64,000 nt of DNA from NCBI GenBank assembly GCA_963815285.1, contig CAWFGB010000003.1, positions 174,559 to 238,558 on the forward strand, in the 5' to 3' direction. Under the pieces are notes generated by a model that saw only the letters and a program-made list of their open reading frames with translations, had not been told where the DNA came from and ran no database searches. Shown here piece by piece: positions 36,020 to 44,900 of the stretch. Numbering within the stretch: position 1 is the stretch's first letter; every line of letters begins with the position of its first letter. The stretch comes from JACCSI01 sp963815285. GTDB lineage: Bacteria; Acidobacteriota; Vicinamibacteria; Vicinamibacterales; UBA2999. Made by a program: the position numbers and the translations under genes.

Positions 36020-36132
36020 GCCTTCCCACGTGGTGCTTTACAGATACAGCTTCGTCGTGTGTTCTCGTTCATTGCCTCTTCGCTTCTCAAATTCATCGCC
36101 AGGCGCTAGCATGGCCCGCGAGGACACCCCCC

Positions 36133-37530
36133 ATGTCCAAGGTCACCCTCGCTTGTGTCGTCACGCTGATGCTACTGGCTAGTAGCGCACCGGCGCTGGC
36201 TCAGACGCAGCTCTACCTGCTGACCAGCGCATCCGACGTCGAGGTCCCGGTCCCGGTCCCGGTCCCGAACCCGAACCCGAACCCGGAATGCGGGTACTGG
36301 GACTATGGATGCGATGTTGGCGTGATCCGGGTCCCGGGCCGCGTGATTCACCTCGATGTCGACCGCCTGCAGATCGTCGCGAGTACGCCGGTCTCGCACA
36401 CGCTCGGTATAGTCACCGGGCCACACCTCACACCCGACGGCCGCTTTCTGCTTTGGAGTGGATCGAATGACGGGTGGTTTCCGGCGCCGCATCACGTCAG
36501 CCTGTTCGACATCGCCCGCCGGGAGCAACCGCCCCCGCTTGCCGCCAGCGACCTGACCTTGGTGCGGCTGGCTGTTCACCCATCGGAGATGCGCGCCTTC
36601 CTCGGCCTGACGCGCGGTCCGGTCACGGTGGCTGAACCGGGACACACCTATACGCCGCCTTCGCCGCCGTGTGCCGAGCCGTGGTTCCTAGGTCGGAGCG
36701 GCGATGGACGACGCCTGTCATACTTGTGCCCCGATCCGCTGGGCGTGGTGGTCGTCGATAGCGCCGATGGGCGCTTGATCGGCACGGTTCCCACGGTTGA
36801 CAGCGCCTGGTCATCGTCTTTTCTCGATGATGCGGGGACCACGATGTTCGCCTTCTATTCGGACTGGGAAGGCTACGAACCGGTGTTCAAGCGTTTCGAC
36901 GTGGCAACCGGCGCGTTGCTGGCCGAACGGCAGGGTGTGCCTGGCTTCGACGGCGCACTGTGGCACTACAACCCGGCGACCGGTCACGTGTACGCCGGAA
37001 CCCAAGGCGCCATTCTCGTGCTGGACGCCAACACCCTGGAGGAGGTGGGTCGAATCCCCACTCCTTCCCCGTCGCTGCCGTTCGCGTGGATGGCCCTCGA
37101 TCCTGATCGGCCCGAGGCGTACATCGGCTGGTATCGAAGGTTCGACCATCACAGCGTCGTGCGGGTGTCCCTCGTGCACACCGGCACCTTCGCCACGATC
37201 GGGTCATACGACGTCCCGATCGACGGTGAGTTCGTGGGAATGGCGCTGGGGCCGCGTCCGCCCCGTGTGTCCGACCTGGGCGCGCTGGTCGACGGCCGTT
37301 TGGTGACCTTGTCATGGAGGGTTGACGCCAGCCGCTCGATCGCGACTGAGCAGGTCGTCGAGGTGGGCCACGCCCCTGGACAGACGGTGATCCGTCTCCC
37401 CGTCGCGGCGGACGCTTCGAGCCTGGCGGTCCCTGGCGCGCCGCCTGGGCGCTTCTACGTCCGGGTCCGATCCGTAAACGGCACGGGGCTCGGCACACCA
37501 TCGAATGAGGTGATCGTCGACGTGCCGTGA
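36133..37530 (+). CDS. Secreted beta-propeller protein with an Fn3-like C-terminus
   Basis: A 465-residue exported protein. Signal peptide about 1-24 (ASSAPALAQ). A short proline-rich hinge (VPVPVPVPNPNPNP, residues 38-51) is encoded by a hexanucleotide repeat. The body has YVTN/SMP-30-type blades (GRVIHLDVDRLQIVASTP, HLTPDGRFLLWSGS, VVDSADGRLIGTVPTVD, VLDANTLEEVGRIP). The last 90 residues are an Fn3-like module (LVDGRLVTLSWRVDASRS, PGRFYVRVRSVNGTGLGTPS). It is probably a surface or periplasmic binding protein. Function unknown. Confidence 0.8.
   Translation: MSKVTLACVVTLMLLASSAPALAQTQLYLLTSASDVEVPVPVPVPNPNPNPECGYWDYGCDVGVIRVPGRVIHLDVDRLQIVASTPVSHTLGIVTGPHLTPDGRFLLWSGSNDGWFPAPHHVSLFDIARREQPPPLAASDLTLVRLAVHPSEMRAFLGLTRGPVTVAEPGHTYTPPSPPCAEPWFLGRSGDGRRLSYLCPDPLGVVVVDSADGRLIGTVPTVDSAWSSSFLDDAGTTMFAFYSDWEGYEPVFKRFDVATGALLAERQGVPGFDGALWHYNPATGHVYAGTQGAILVLDANTLEEVGRIPTPSPSLPFAWMALDPDRPEAYIGWYRRFDHHSVVRVSLVHTGTFATIGSYDVPIDGEFVGMALGPRPPRVSDLGALVDGRLVTLSWRVDASRSIATEQVVEVGHAPGQTVIRLPVAADASSLAVPGAPPGRFYVRVRSVNGTGLGTPSNEVIVDVP
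36244..36286 (+). repeat. In-gene hexanucleotide tandem repeat
   Basis: The stretch is built of CCCGGT units changing to CCCGAA units, encoding alternating Pro-Val then Pro-Asn in the hinge after the signal peptide of the propeller protein. Being hexanucleotide, copy-number change keeps the frame, so length but not expression would vary. Confidence 0.8.
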
Positions 37531-37710
37531 GCCCGCGCCAGTCACGCGCCCGGGCGGGTCGTCTCCCTTCGCAGCCTCGGGCGTACGCGAACTGGTGCGC
37601 GCCGATGTCGCTGGGCGCCATCACGGCCTGGGCGGTTCCAGCTCGCCCACTCGGTGGCGAGGATTGCTGGTCTGAGCGGCTCTGGCCGCCGTAACAGTGG
37701 TGGGTGAGAC

Positions 37711-38766
37711 ATGGCGGTGGTGGTCGACGGCTTTACTGTTGTCGTTCCCAAAGAGGCCCTCGCGCGCAGGTACCCGGGAGGACTCGAAGCGTATCTGCGC
37801 CACCTGCCCAACGGCACCTATTGTGCGGACCACAACATCTGTCGCGTGGCGTTCATGGTCGAAGCCGATGCGAGGTCGTACGTCCACCGTCTTGTCACTG
37901 CCGGTCTCGAGGGGCCACCGGAGGGCCCGTCTCCTGACATAGCGATTGTCAGTGTGTCTTCCGGGCATCTCATTCCGTGCGATTGGTTGGAGCTGCAGGT
38001 TCTGTGGCACTCGAGTGAGGGGCAGATGTACGGCGCCACGGTCGCCAAACTGCCCGGCGACGATGTCACGACATTCGCTGTTCCAGACAAATGGGATCCG
38101 AAAGCGTTACGCCAAATATCGAACGAAGACCTGGAAGAACAGTACGAGCTGGTGAACGTTGATCGCCAGGAGAGAGGATCAGTAGCCACTTATCGACATC
38201 GACAAACCGGCGAACAGATCTACTGCGGCCGGCCCGACATCCTGCGGGTCGCAGCACGCTACCGCGAGTTAGCGAGCGAGGTTGGGCAAATCGAGTCGAT
38301 GAGAGGTTCGCAGCGGATGACAGCCGCCACGAACTTTCTCGAGCGCGCCACCCAGCTGGTCGAGGATACCGAGTCGCAAGGGCCTGGGCCGCTCTTGATG
38401 AAAGGCATCGGTGGTAGGCTTCTTGCCCGCTGGGACATTGCCGAACAAGCATTTCGGGCGGTCACGGTGTTACAACCGTCATTCCTATCAGCCTGGAATG
38501 AGCTGACGTGGGCCTTGGCTTCCTTGGGGCGCTTAGAGGAGGCGGAGTTTGCGGCGCGACACGCCCTTACGATCTCGCCAGACAATCCTGCGTCTCTTGG
38601 GAACCTTGCGTCGGTCCTGCGCGAGCGGGGAAAACTCGATGAGGCGCTCACGATAATCAGGCGAGCAATCGAACTCAATCCAGCAGACCGTATGAACGAA
38701 GCAATTCTCGATCAGATCCGCAAGGATCATGGCGTGCCTTGGTACAAACGTTTGTTCGTCAACTGA
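37711..38766 (+). CDS. TPR-repeat protein with an uncharacterised N-terminal domain
   Basis: A 351-residue soluble protein without a signal peptide. Residues 1-120 form an unknown domain (VVVPKEALARRYPGGLEAYL, HNICRVAFMVEADARSYVHR). Residues about 225-345 carry three or four TPR units: QAFRAVTVLQPSFLSAWNEL, EAEFAARHALTISPDNPASL and EALTIIRRAIELNPADRMN. It ends WYKRLFVN. The N-terminal part recalls small domains found in cytoplasmic stress or immunity proteins, but I cannot name it. Protein-protein interaction is the likely role of the TPRs. Confidence 0.75.
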   Translation: MAVVVDGFTVVVPKEALARRYPGGLEAYLRHLPNGTYCADHNICRVAFMVEADARSYVHRLVTAGLEGPPEGPSPDIAIVSVSSGHLIPCDWLELQVLWHSSEGQMYGATVAKLPGDDVTTFAVPDKWDPKALRQISNEDLEEQYELVNVDRQERGSVATYRHRQTGEQIYCGRPDILRVAARYRELASEVGQIESMRGSQRMTAATNFLERATQLVEDTESQGPGPLLMKGIGGRLLARWDIAEQAFRAVTVLQPSFLSAWNELTWALASLGRLEEAEFAARHALTISPDNPASLGNLASVLRERGKLDEALTIIRRAIELNPADRMNEAILDQIRKDHGVPWYKRLFVN

Positions 38767-38826
38767 GCAAGAGTCCTGGTATGTGGCACAACAGGTCTGG
38801 TATTTCCTATGTCGTAGGAGGCGGCC

Positions 38827-39627
38827 ATGACACGCGGATCAGGCTTGATCGTCATGCTTCTTGGCATGGCGGCGTGCGGCGACCAGCCGACGGCGCCAAC
38901 TGCGGCACCCGCGCCATCGGCTGCCTTGACAATCATCGGACCCGAAACCATTCGGACGGGATCTCCCACGGTCTATACGGCCGCCGGCCGAACGATGACG
39001 GTACGCCCAACGTGGACGAGCAGTGACCCAATCACGGCAGCCGTCGATGCCGATGGATCTGTTACGGGACGAGTTCATGGTTCGATCACGTTGACGGCGA
39101 CCTATCAGGGCGCGACGACGTCAAAGACCATCGACGTGGTCAACGACTATGGGGGTGAGTGGGCCGGCACGTCCATCGTCCGCCTCTGCGATGGGTCGGT
39201 CACCCCGTACACTTGGGGGTGGGCCACTTGTAACGTGTTTTATGGCGGCGCTGTGAGCGGCGCTGTGGGCACGAGCCACGAAATCACGCTTCAACTCTCG
39301 CGCAGCCCTCAAGACGTACGCCAGATGACCGGCTGGCTGGACATGCGCCGTACAATGCAGAGTTGGGCTGGGGTTTATGACTTGGACGACTTCGCCTTCT
39401 TCCCCTTGAAAGGCAACGTCGCGAACGATGGCCGCCTGATACTGGCCGGAGGCTTTTCAATCGAACCACCCACTGCAGAGACGATCGTGGTGGGCGGGTG
39501 GGACACGCGACTCAGCGCGCCGGGTGAGATGCGGGGTGGCTGGGCGCTGGACTTCAGAACTCCGGCCGGCAGGATCTATTGGGAAACCGAATTGGTCCGC
39601 ATGACGCGGGTCAAACAGCAACCCTGA
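38827..39627 (+). CDS. Lipoprotein with a bacterial Ig-like (BIG2-type) domain
   Basis: A 266-residue lipoprotein with GGAGG 5-6 bases before the ATG. Lipobox LGMAAC (Cys about 17). Residues 35-105 follow the BIG2 pattern (TMTVRPTWTSSDPITAAVDA, DGSVTGRVHGSITLTATYQG). Residues 110-260 form a beta-sheet domain common after such modules in Acidobacteria/Gemmatimonadota lipoproteins: GGEWAGTSIVRLCDG, HEITLQLSRSPQDV, GRLILAGGF and MRGGWALDFRTPAGRIYWET. Possibly surface binding; function unknown. Confidence 0.78.
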   Translation: MTRGSGLIVMLLGMAACGDQPTAPTAAPAPSAALTIIGPETIRTGSPTVYTAAGRTMTVRPTWTSSDPITAAVDADGSVTGRVHGSITLTATYQGATTSKTIDVVNDYGGEWAGTSIVRLCDGSVTPYTWGWATCNVFYGGAVSGAVGTSHEITLQLSRSPQDVRQMTGWLDMRRTMQSWAGVYDLDDFAFFPLKGNVANDGRLILAGGFSIEPPTAETIVVGGWDTRLSAPGEMRGGWALDFRTPAGRIYWETELVRMTRVKQQP

Positions 39628-39640
39628 CTCTCGCGGTCGG

Positions 39641-39796
39641 CCCGTTGTCGACGAGCATCATCTGTTCGGCGTGCCTATGATGATTGGCGGCGGCAAGCGG
39701 GTCCTGCCCAGCAACATATGCGTAAAGCTGGATCTCTTGGACGAGCGCCGTTTTGCTAATGGAATGGTCTATCTTCGCTATCGCACCCAGGCCTGA
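39641..39796 (+). pseudogene. C-terminal remnant of a RibD/dihydrofolate-reductase family protein
   Basis: The plus-strand frame reads VVDEHHLFGVPMMIGGGKRV, then LDLLDERRFANGMVYLRYRT and stops. This is the typical C-terminus of the RibD-C/DHFR-like family (VDEhhL..P...GGGKRLF and a final GVVxLRYR strand). The N-terminal NADPH-binding part is missing and there is no start codon, so only about 50 codons survive. It begins right after the lipoprotein gene stop. Confidence 0.7.
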
Positions 39797-40328
39797 TGGA
39801 GGCTGAAGGACGAAGGCGAGTGGCGGATCGCTGCCTAACATAACGTCGACGTCAAGTCTCTCCCTGTCGCACAACCGCAACCCTGATTGCGATCAGAACG
39901 GGCGGCTAGCAGGCCCTGACTTCAACCACGGCCTGCTATACGAGGCGGAGCTGAAGGTCGGGGACTCCTTGATCACGTTCCGCGGCACGCCTCTCTACCG
40001 AGTCTTACGCCTCGACTGATATGAAAGAATGGGTGCACGCGTCATTTCCCCGATTCCTCGGCAGATGGCGACTGATCGTTACGCATGCGACTGGTTCGGC
40101 CACCGCTCGCGCTGACTGTAACAACAAGGTAACTGTCGGACCCGATCGTCGGAATTATGGTTGACGGACAGCTGAGACGATCGCATCTTCAAGCAGATAT
40201 CTGGTGCGGCCCGGACAACGTCACTTCCTACGACGACTGCCAATAGTGGTAGGCCACGTGGATCGTGCCGGGCGGATCGCGGACCATGCTGCTCGCCCAG
40301 CTGAGCAGTGTGAAGAAGGAGGCATTTA
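39797..40328 (+). other. Stretch with further gene fragments but no intact gene
   Basis: Right after the RibD remnant a short frame reads WRLKDEGEWRIAA and stops (39800-39841), like the C-terminus of a SnoaL/DUF4440-type protein. At about 39880-40020 another frame ends FNHGLLYEAELKVGDSLITF, RGTPLYRVLRLD, of unknown origin. None has a start. The remainder up to the GerW gene shows no feature; the gene's own leader has GAAGGAGG at about 40317. Confidence 0.4.
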
Positions 40329-40688
40329 ATGGACCACGTCGAAAGCTTGTTGAAGGCAACGCTTGCCGAAGTCGAGCGTCTTCTCAGCACCCGTACCGTT
40401 GTCGGTGAGCCGATCAACATCGAGGGTCAGACGATCATCCCGCTCATTGCGGTTGGTTTTGGCTTCGGTGCTGGCGGCGGCTCTGGCAAAGACCAGAAGA
40501 CGACGAGCTTGGAAGGCCTTGGCGCCGGCTCCGGCGCCGGAGGCGGTGTCAAACCGGTCGCGGTCATCATCGTCAACAAGGATGGCGTGCGTCTGGAGAG
40601 CGTTCGCAGGGGCGCGGCCACCATGGTCGAGAAGGTCGGTGAGGCCGTCGGCAAGATCATGGACAAGCGCAGCGAGAAATCGGCCTAG
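40329..40688 (+). CDS. ytfJ: GerW/YtfJ family protein
   Basis: A 119-residue cytosolic protein. It matches the GerW/YtfJ sporulation-protein family closely: VESLLKATLAEVERLLSTRT, VVGEPINIEGQTIIPLIAVG, FGFGAGGGSGKD, then a glycine-rich GAGSGAGGGVKPVAVIIVNK and VRLESVRRG. In Bacilli the gene pairs with a DUF2953 gene (ytfI) and acts in spores, but the family is widespread in non-sporeformers with unknown role. Here too a DUF2953-like gene follows after 16 bases. An AAGGAGG element lies just upstream of the ATG. Confidence 0.88.
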   Translation: MDHVESLLKATLAEVERLLSTRTVVGEPINIEGQTIIPLIAVGFGFGAGGGSGKDQKTTSLEGLGAGSGAGGGVKPVAVIIVNKDGVRLESVRRGAATMVEKVGEAVGKIMDKRSEKSA

Positions 40689-40704
40689 AGGTCGTGTCGC
40701 GCTT

Positions 40705-41301
40705 ATGTTCGCGCTCGTGGCTGCATTAGCGGCACTGATCGTCCTGATAGTGGCGATGCTTGCCGTGCCGTTCGTCTTGTTCATCGAGGCAGAGCGAACA
40801 GACAAGCTGAAGGTCCGGTGGCGACTGTTCTGGCTCTTCGGCCTGGTCAAGCCTCGGTCGCGGAACCGATCTGCCCCGTCGGCACCCGAGCGCGCCGACG
40901 CCAGGCCTGCGGACACGCCGAAGAAACGGAGGGCGAGAGGGCGGCGCAGGGCAGTTGCGGTTCTGCGGACACGCGGCCTCTTCGAGAGAGTCGTCCGGCT
41001 CGCCCTTGCGCTGCTTCGGCGGGTGAAGCTCGAAAGGGTTCAATTGGAGACCATGTTCGGGTTCGAGAACCCAGCGGACACGGGGTTCGTGTACGGATGC
41101 CTCTCGCCGGTGCTTGTGATGGCCGACCTACGGGGACTGAACATCCGCTGTCGTCCGATGTTTCTGGAGTCGGGCGTACCAGGTGCGCTCCGCGCGACGA
41201 TCCGGGTCCGTCCGCTCTTGCTGGTGGGACCGATGGTCGCGTTCCTCGTGTCCCCTCCGGTTTTTCGCGCAGCACGTGCGGCATGGCGAACCAAGAAATG
41301 A
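40705..41301 (+). CDS. DUF2953-like membrane protein (YtfI-like)
   Basis: A 198-residue protein downstream of the GerW gene. An N-terminal transmembrane helix (about 1-27, LIVLIVAMLAVPFVLFI) is followed by a short strand pattern KLKVRWRLFWLFGLVKP, a basic linker (about 55-85) and a helix/strand C-terminal half containing VQLETMFGFENPADTGFVYG and a final hydrophobic segment PLLLVGPMVAFLVSPPVF. The order and partner gene match ytfI of Bacilli. The stop overlaps the next ATG (ATGA), indicating coupled translation. Confidence 0.8.
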   Translation: MFALVAALAALIVLIVAMLAVPFVLFIEAERTDKLKVRWRLFWLFGLVKPRSRNRSAPSAPERADARPADTPKKRRARGRRRAVAVLRTRGLFERVVRLALALLRRVKLERVQLETMFGFENPADTGFVYGCLSPVLVMADLRGLNIRCRPMFLESGVPGALRATIRVRPLLLVGPMVAFLVSPPVFRAARAAWRTKK

Positions 41302-41498
41302 GCGACCTCCGTTGCGACACGCGCATCACCGTCTCAGCCGGTGAACTGGAGATTGAAGCGATCGAGAGAATCGTCGTGCGGGTGGAGCGCGTTTGCGATG
41401 GGATTGTCGGACTGGCGTTGAAGCAACCAGTATCCATCGTTGTTCGGTCACCGGCCGGCACATGGAGACTGGATCTGCCGTCCGAGCACGCCGAGTGA
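41298..41498 (+). CDS. 66-residue protein of the GerW operon
   Basis: The ATG overlaps the stop of the DUF2953-like gene. The product is small, acidic and probably a beta-sheet fold: MSDLRCDTRITVSAGELEIE, AIERIVVRVERVCDGIVGLA, LKQPVSIVVRSPAGTWRLDL. There is no signal or membrane segment. I do not recognise a family. A diverged fragment of the same gene plus 3' flank sits at 27941-28146, which shows this small gene was duplicated or moved. Conservation of the frame in both copies supports its being coding. Confidence 0.7.
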   Translation: MSDLRCDTRITVSAGELEIEAIERIVVRVERVCDGIVGLALKQPVSIVVRSPAGTWRLDLPSEHAE

Positions 41499-41566
41499 CG
41501 GACGGATCGGAACCGCATTGCACGAGATCGAACCAATCGATGCGGAGCGACTTGGCTGGCGACTCG
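41361..41566 (+). repeat. Repeat covering the 3' half of the 66-codon gene
   Basis: Aligns over about 205 bases to 27941-28146 in the same orientation. It includes the last 45 codons of the gene and about 65 bases of 3' flank. The flank is as well conserved as the coding part, which points to fairly recent duplication or to a functional 3' element. Confidence 0.75.
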
Positions 41567-42007
41567 CCACGTTGTAAGGACGCCTCCTTCTGTGCCTGCG
41601 TTCATCTTCTCTTCACCGGCACATCTCCTCGGCGACTCTACGAGTTCGGAGTTGGACCTCAGATGGCGACTTCGAGTCGAATCGTACCTGCTGCCGCAGA
41701 GTGGCCGCATGAAGGTGGATGATCCCAAGGAATCAGACGTACGGCATTGACGCGCGCAGACCTCCTACAGGGCTACCCTCCAGCTCACCCCGGTGGCTAG
41801 GCGTTTCGCACAGACCCGCGTTTCTAGAACTTGGTCCACATCTGCAGCTGGGCACAGCCGTTAAATGCCACGACCTCGTATCGCGGTGAACGAGCCACCA
41901 GCGCATAGGGATGTTAGCTCCGCCGCAAAGGGACGCGGCCGCACGTCTCGCGCGCGAAGCCTGAATCAGCTTGACGCGATCCATGCATGCCTGACCAGAC
42001 CTTCAAA
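41567..42007. other. Non-coding or decayed stretch
   Basis: No intact gene. On the minus strand at 41824-41904 a frame ends YEVVAFNGCAQLQMWTKF followed by a stop, resembling the C-terminus of some longer protein, but no start or body is present. Elsewhere the frames are short and overlapping. Confidence 0.35.
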
Positions 42008-43073
42008 TCACCCTGTGAAACGGAGGGGCACCTGTGCTCGGGACTGGTGCAGATTCGCGACGAAGTCCTCGAAGATCCCGTCCTCAGATCGCGTTTTGCC
42101 GTCCACCCATTGCACGCGCCCGGCGTCCGCGGCTCCGTCGATGACCCAGTGACCCGGGCATTCATTAACGACCCAATTGATGTAGTCGTAGCCTATCTCG
42201 CCAAGCACTGGGGCGCCGTCATGGCGAAGGATGTCGACCGCCACTGCCTGCAATCCCAGTCGTTGGGCGGTGCGGAACGCGAGTCGCACCGCATCTTCGC
42301 CAATTTTGGTGGGATCGTGATCGAAGCGGCCGCTGCCGCTGGCGCGGAAGTCGTCCGGTCGATTGAAGCGCCGGAAGCCGAACGCGCGATTCCCGATGAC
42401 GGTCAGCCGTGTATCGAACTCGTTGCCGGGCAGAAATTCCTGAACGAGTAGGTAGTGGCGCTGCATGTCGCCCGAAGTCTTCGGCGCAAGACGCTTTAGT
42501 GCGGCCGGCAGCAGCGGGCGGAGCCGACGAAGGATTTCACGCGGCCTGACTCGCGGCTTGACGAGCGCCGTCAAGCCACTGTCGACCAACAGCTCGATCC
42601 ATTCGTTCAACTCGAACTCACTACGGACGAGCCGAACGTTGTCAGATCCACAGCCGACGGCGAGTTTCAACACCAGTGGGTACGTGGCCGTCTTAGCAAA
42701 GTCGAGTACAGTCCGCACGACGCCAGAAAACCCAGGTTCGTGGAGTGGGGATGCTCGCCGCGCTGAGCACGTAGTGCATCGCAATCTTGTCGTCGTAATA
42801 CCAGCACGTCACGACGTCGGGATAGACAGGAATCCCCAGGGCGAACTTGATGGCGGGCACCAGACGCTTTCCCTGGAGTCGCTCGTGAGGCGGACGATGG
42901 AAGCGCCACATGAACCCATCACACCCTCTTACCTGCGAGATGATCTCGCCCGCGCGCGGCTCGATGAGACGGACCTGATGTCCGCCCGCTCGCGCAAGCT
43001 CCGCCCAACGCTCCGAGAACGACATCGGTTGTCCGACTTCGATCAGATCTGGATAAATCGCGATCTTAGACAT
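42008..43073 (-). pseudogene. ATP-grasp protein gene interrupted by one frameshift
   Basis: ATG 43073 begins MSKIAIYPDLIEVGQPMSFS, a pre-ATP-grasp domain (residues 1-120) ending PTPRTWVFWRRAD. Near 42711 the frame changes and coding continues LDFAKTATYPLVLKLAVGCG (glycine-rich ATP loop), YLLVQEFLPGNEFDTRLTVI and VRLAFRTAQRLGLQAVAVDI, then DGAPVLGEIGYDY with acidic metal ligands, to the stop at 42008. The combined product of about 350 residues looks like an RimK/glycan-type ATP-grasp ligase acting on an acid and an amine. One base change or indel separates the two halves. Confidence 0.78.
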
Positions 43074-43865
43074 GACCTTCCCTAGCGTGACGTACGCGGC
43101 ACATGGTCAAGGGGTTACGTATCAGCCCTCGACATAGAAGTCAATGTGATCGCGCGACAGCTGACAAACAGAACGGTCGGGCGCCATTAGCGCAGGGAGC
43201 CATGGCCATGAATGACCTGAGCCGTGTCGCGTGCGCACAGTTCGCGCCGGCAGATGCGGGATCGCACCGAGCAACGCCGCACCTCGTGGCGGAGGGGAAC
43301 GCGCGGTGTACGGCGAGTTCGCTACCGCGATCCTAGGGAGGTGATTCGTTACGAGGGTGATCCGCCTGGTGACCCTAACGAAGTGTACGTGGCGTGCGTG
43401 GGGTCAGGACTCTCGGCGACCGTCCGTCGCAACCCTGCCGATGGGCCTGTCCACACCTGGGAGACCGCCGTATTGGCCTGTGCCGCGACAGTTCTAGTCA
43501 CCCACGCACCACCAGGCACGAGCCTCCGGCGGGGCGCCTCCAGCCGACCTCGGTGATCGGATCGTCACCTGAACTGGTGAGACTGATTTCCGTCGCCGTG
43601 AGGATGCGAGCGCCGACCTTCGCGAACTGCGCACGATGATCTCGTGCACGATCAGATCGCGGGCAGGCGAATAGTGGACATCGCGAGCTGATTGCGATGC
43701 TGAAGTACGCTATGCAGCGGCGTCAAGGCGAAAGAAAGGGTTGCGAGTGCTGAAGGAGAGCTACGCGCTCGATTGATGCCAAGCGGCTCGTCGTGTGAGG
43801 CGCTATTTGCATGGCGGCAGTCGATCATCGACACGCCGGACACCGTTGTTCGCCAGGACTAAACC
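43074..43865. other. Long stretch without a supported gene
   Basis: Overlapping frames here give arginine-rich or low-information translations. The frame 43338-43556 (GDPPGDPNEVYVACVGSGLS) looks slightly protein-like but has no credible start or family match. No RNA or repeat noticed. Confidence 0.35.
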
Positions 43866-44111
43866 ATGCGCATCGAACCGATCAGAAAAGAGAGCCGTGG
43901 CACCGCAACACGCTACACGGCCCGGGCAGGCGGGCGCGACCTGTTCTTCGAGCTGGATCAGTCGCAGGCCGTCGCAGCCAACAACATCGCCGACAGCTTC
44001 CTTTTGATGGCGCTCGCTCCGTCTATGCTGGCAGGCAGTGCGATTGAGATAGAGGATGATTCGGTCTCCCCGGCGCTCGTGGAGAATCTCCTTCGGGCGC
44101 AGGAAGTCGAT
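43866..44111 (+). pseudogene. 5' remnant of a protein of unknown family
   Basis: From ATG 43866 about 80 codons look genuine: MRIEPIRKESRGTATRYTAR, AGGRDLFFELDQSQAVAANN, DSFLLMALAPSMLAGSAIEI and VSPALVENLLRAQEVD. This resembles the first domain of longer bacterial proteins in which a short beta module precedes a catalytic domain. After residue 82 the frame runs antisense into the DUF5946 gene and becomes arginine/proline-rich, so the 3' part has been lost at a junction near 44110. Confidence 0.5.
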
Positions 44112-44121
44112 CGACAGCCGC

Positions 44122-44619
44122 TCAGACCAAGGCAGTCCACGTGCGAATTGTGTCGTGATGCTCCGCCCAGGCAGACCACGCACTCTGGGCCCACGCGTGC
44201 ACCTTCTCGCGATGTTCGTCAGCCGAGGTGGCAGCCTTGACGTCAACGACGGTGAGTTGCCTAAGCGAGCGAGGCGGCGTGAGCCACCAAAAGGGAATCC
44301 TGCCATCCACCGCGGCCTTTAGGACTTGGTCTGCGTAGCTGTAAGGCGCGTGCGTTTCCAGGACGACGCACAGACTCATCAGGTGGCCGCAAACTGACTG
44401 GATGGCGACTGGTGAGGGTCTCCCCGGATGTCGGACGGCATATGTATCCGCCGTAAACCGTTGGACGTCCCGGAGGCCTGGATCGCTGAACCGGCGCGCG
44501 AGGATTTCACCGTACACATGCCAGCAGCCGGGCGATGACTCCATGTACGGGTGCGTGGGTCCGTTCATGTCCGGCACCAAGGCGCCGCAACTGAAACATT
44601 TAATCAAATCGATGACCAT
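44122..44619 (-). CDS. DUF5946 family protein
   Basis: A 165-residue soluble protein. The N-terminal knuckle CFSCGALVPDMNGPTHPYME and the following PGCWHVYGEILARRFSDPGL, HPGRPSPVAIQSVCGHLMSL and WWLTPPRSLRQLTVVDVKAA match DUF5946. The CxxC and later histidines may bind a metal. It is found as a lone gene in many soil bacteria; function unknown. It converges on the truncated gene upstream, with the junction just beyond its stop. Confidence 0.82.
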   Translation of the reverse strand: MVIDLIKCFSCGALVPDMNGPTHPYMESSPGCWHVYGEILARRFSDPGLRDVQRFTADTYAVRHPGRPSPVAIQSVCGHLMSLCVVLETHAPYSYADQVLKAAVDGRIPFWWLTPPRSLRQLTVVDVKAATSADEHREKVHAWAQSAWSAWAEHHDTIRTWTALV

Positions 44620-44737
44620 GTCTCACTGAACTGTCTGCCCAACGTCTTGTGTGCAGCCCGCTGCGGCTCATGATCGCGCCAGCTGCCGTCGGCTGCAAAC
44701 ACCGGCTAGCGACTGGGCGTGTATGCACCCACCCTCC

Positions 44738-44796
44738 ACCTCCCCTTTTCGGCAAGGCCCCACCGGATGTGCAAAGTCGTCCGGCGATTTTGATCA
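44738..44796 (+). repeat. Dispersed 59-base repeat, copy 2
   Basis: Second copy of the element at 35961-36019, same orientation, with near-identity over the last 20 or so bases. It lies in non-coding DNA just before a triplicated 9-mer and a strong hairpin, so it may be part of a larger decayed element (about 44640-44940). Confidence 0.6.
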
Positions 44797-44823
44797 GTGG
44801 CGCCGGGGCGAAGGTGTCGAAGT

Positions 44824-44850
44824 GCTGACGGCGCTGACGGCGCTGACGGC
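44824..44850 (+). repeat. Three tandem copies of a 9-base unit
   Basis: GCTGACGGC is repeated three times without interruption. It lies in non-coding DNA between the 59-base repeat and the hairpin at 44901. Confidence 0.85.
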
Positions 44851-44900
44851 AGATTTCCAGTGATTGCTGCCCGCAGGTGGAGCAGTAGTTGTGTGGCTGT

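Noticed and set aside
42954..43560. Possible small genes around 43103-43556
   Set aside because: No frame has consistent codon bias, start site or recognisable fold.
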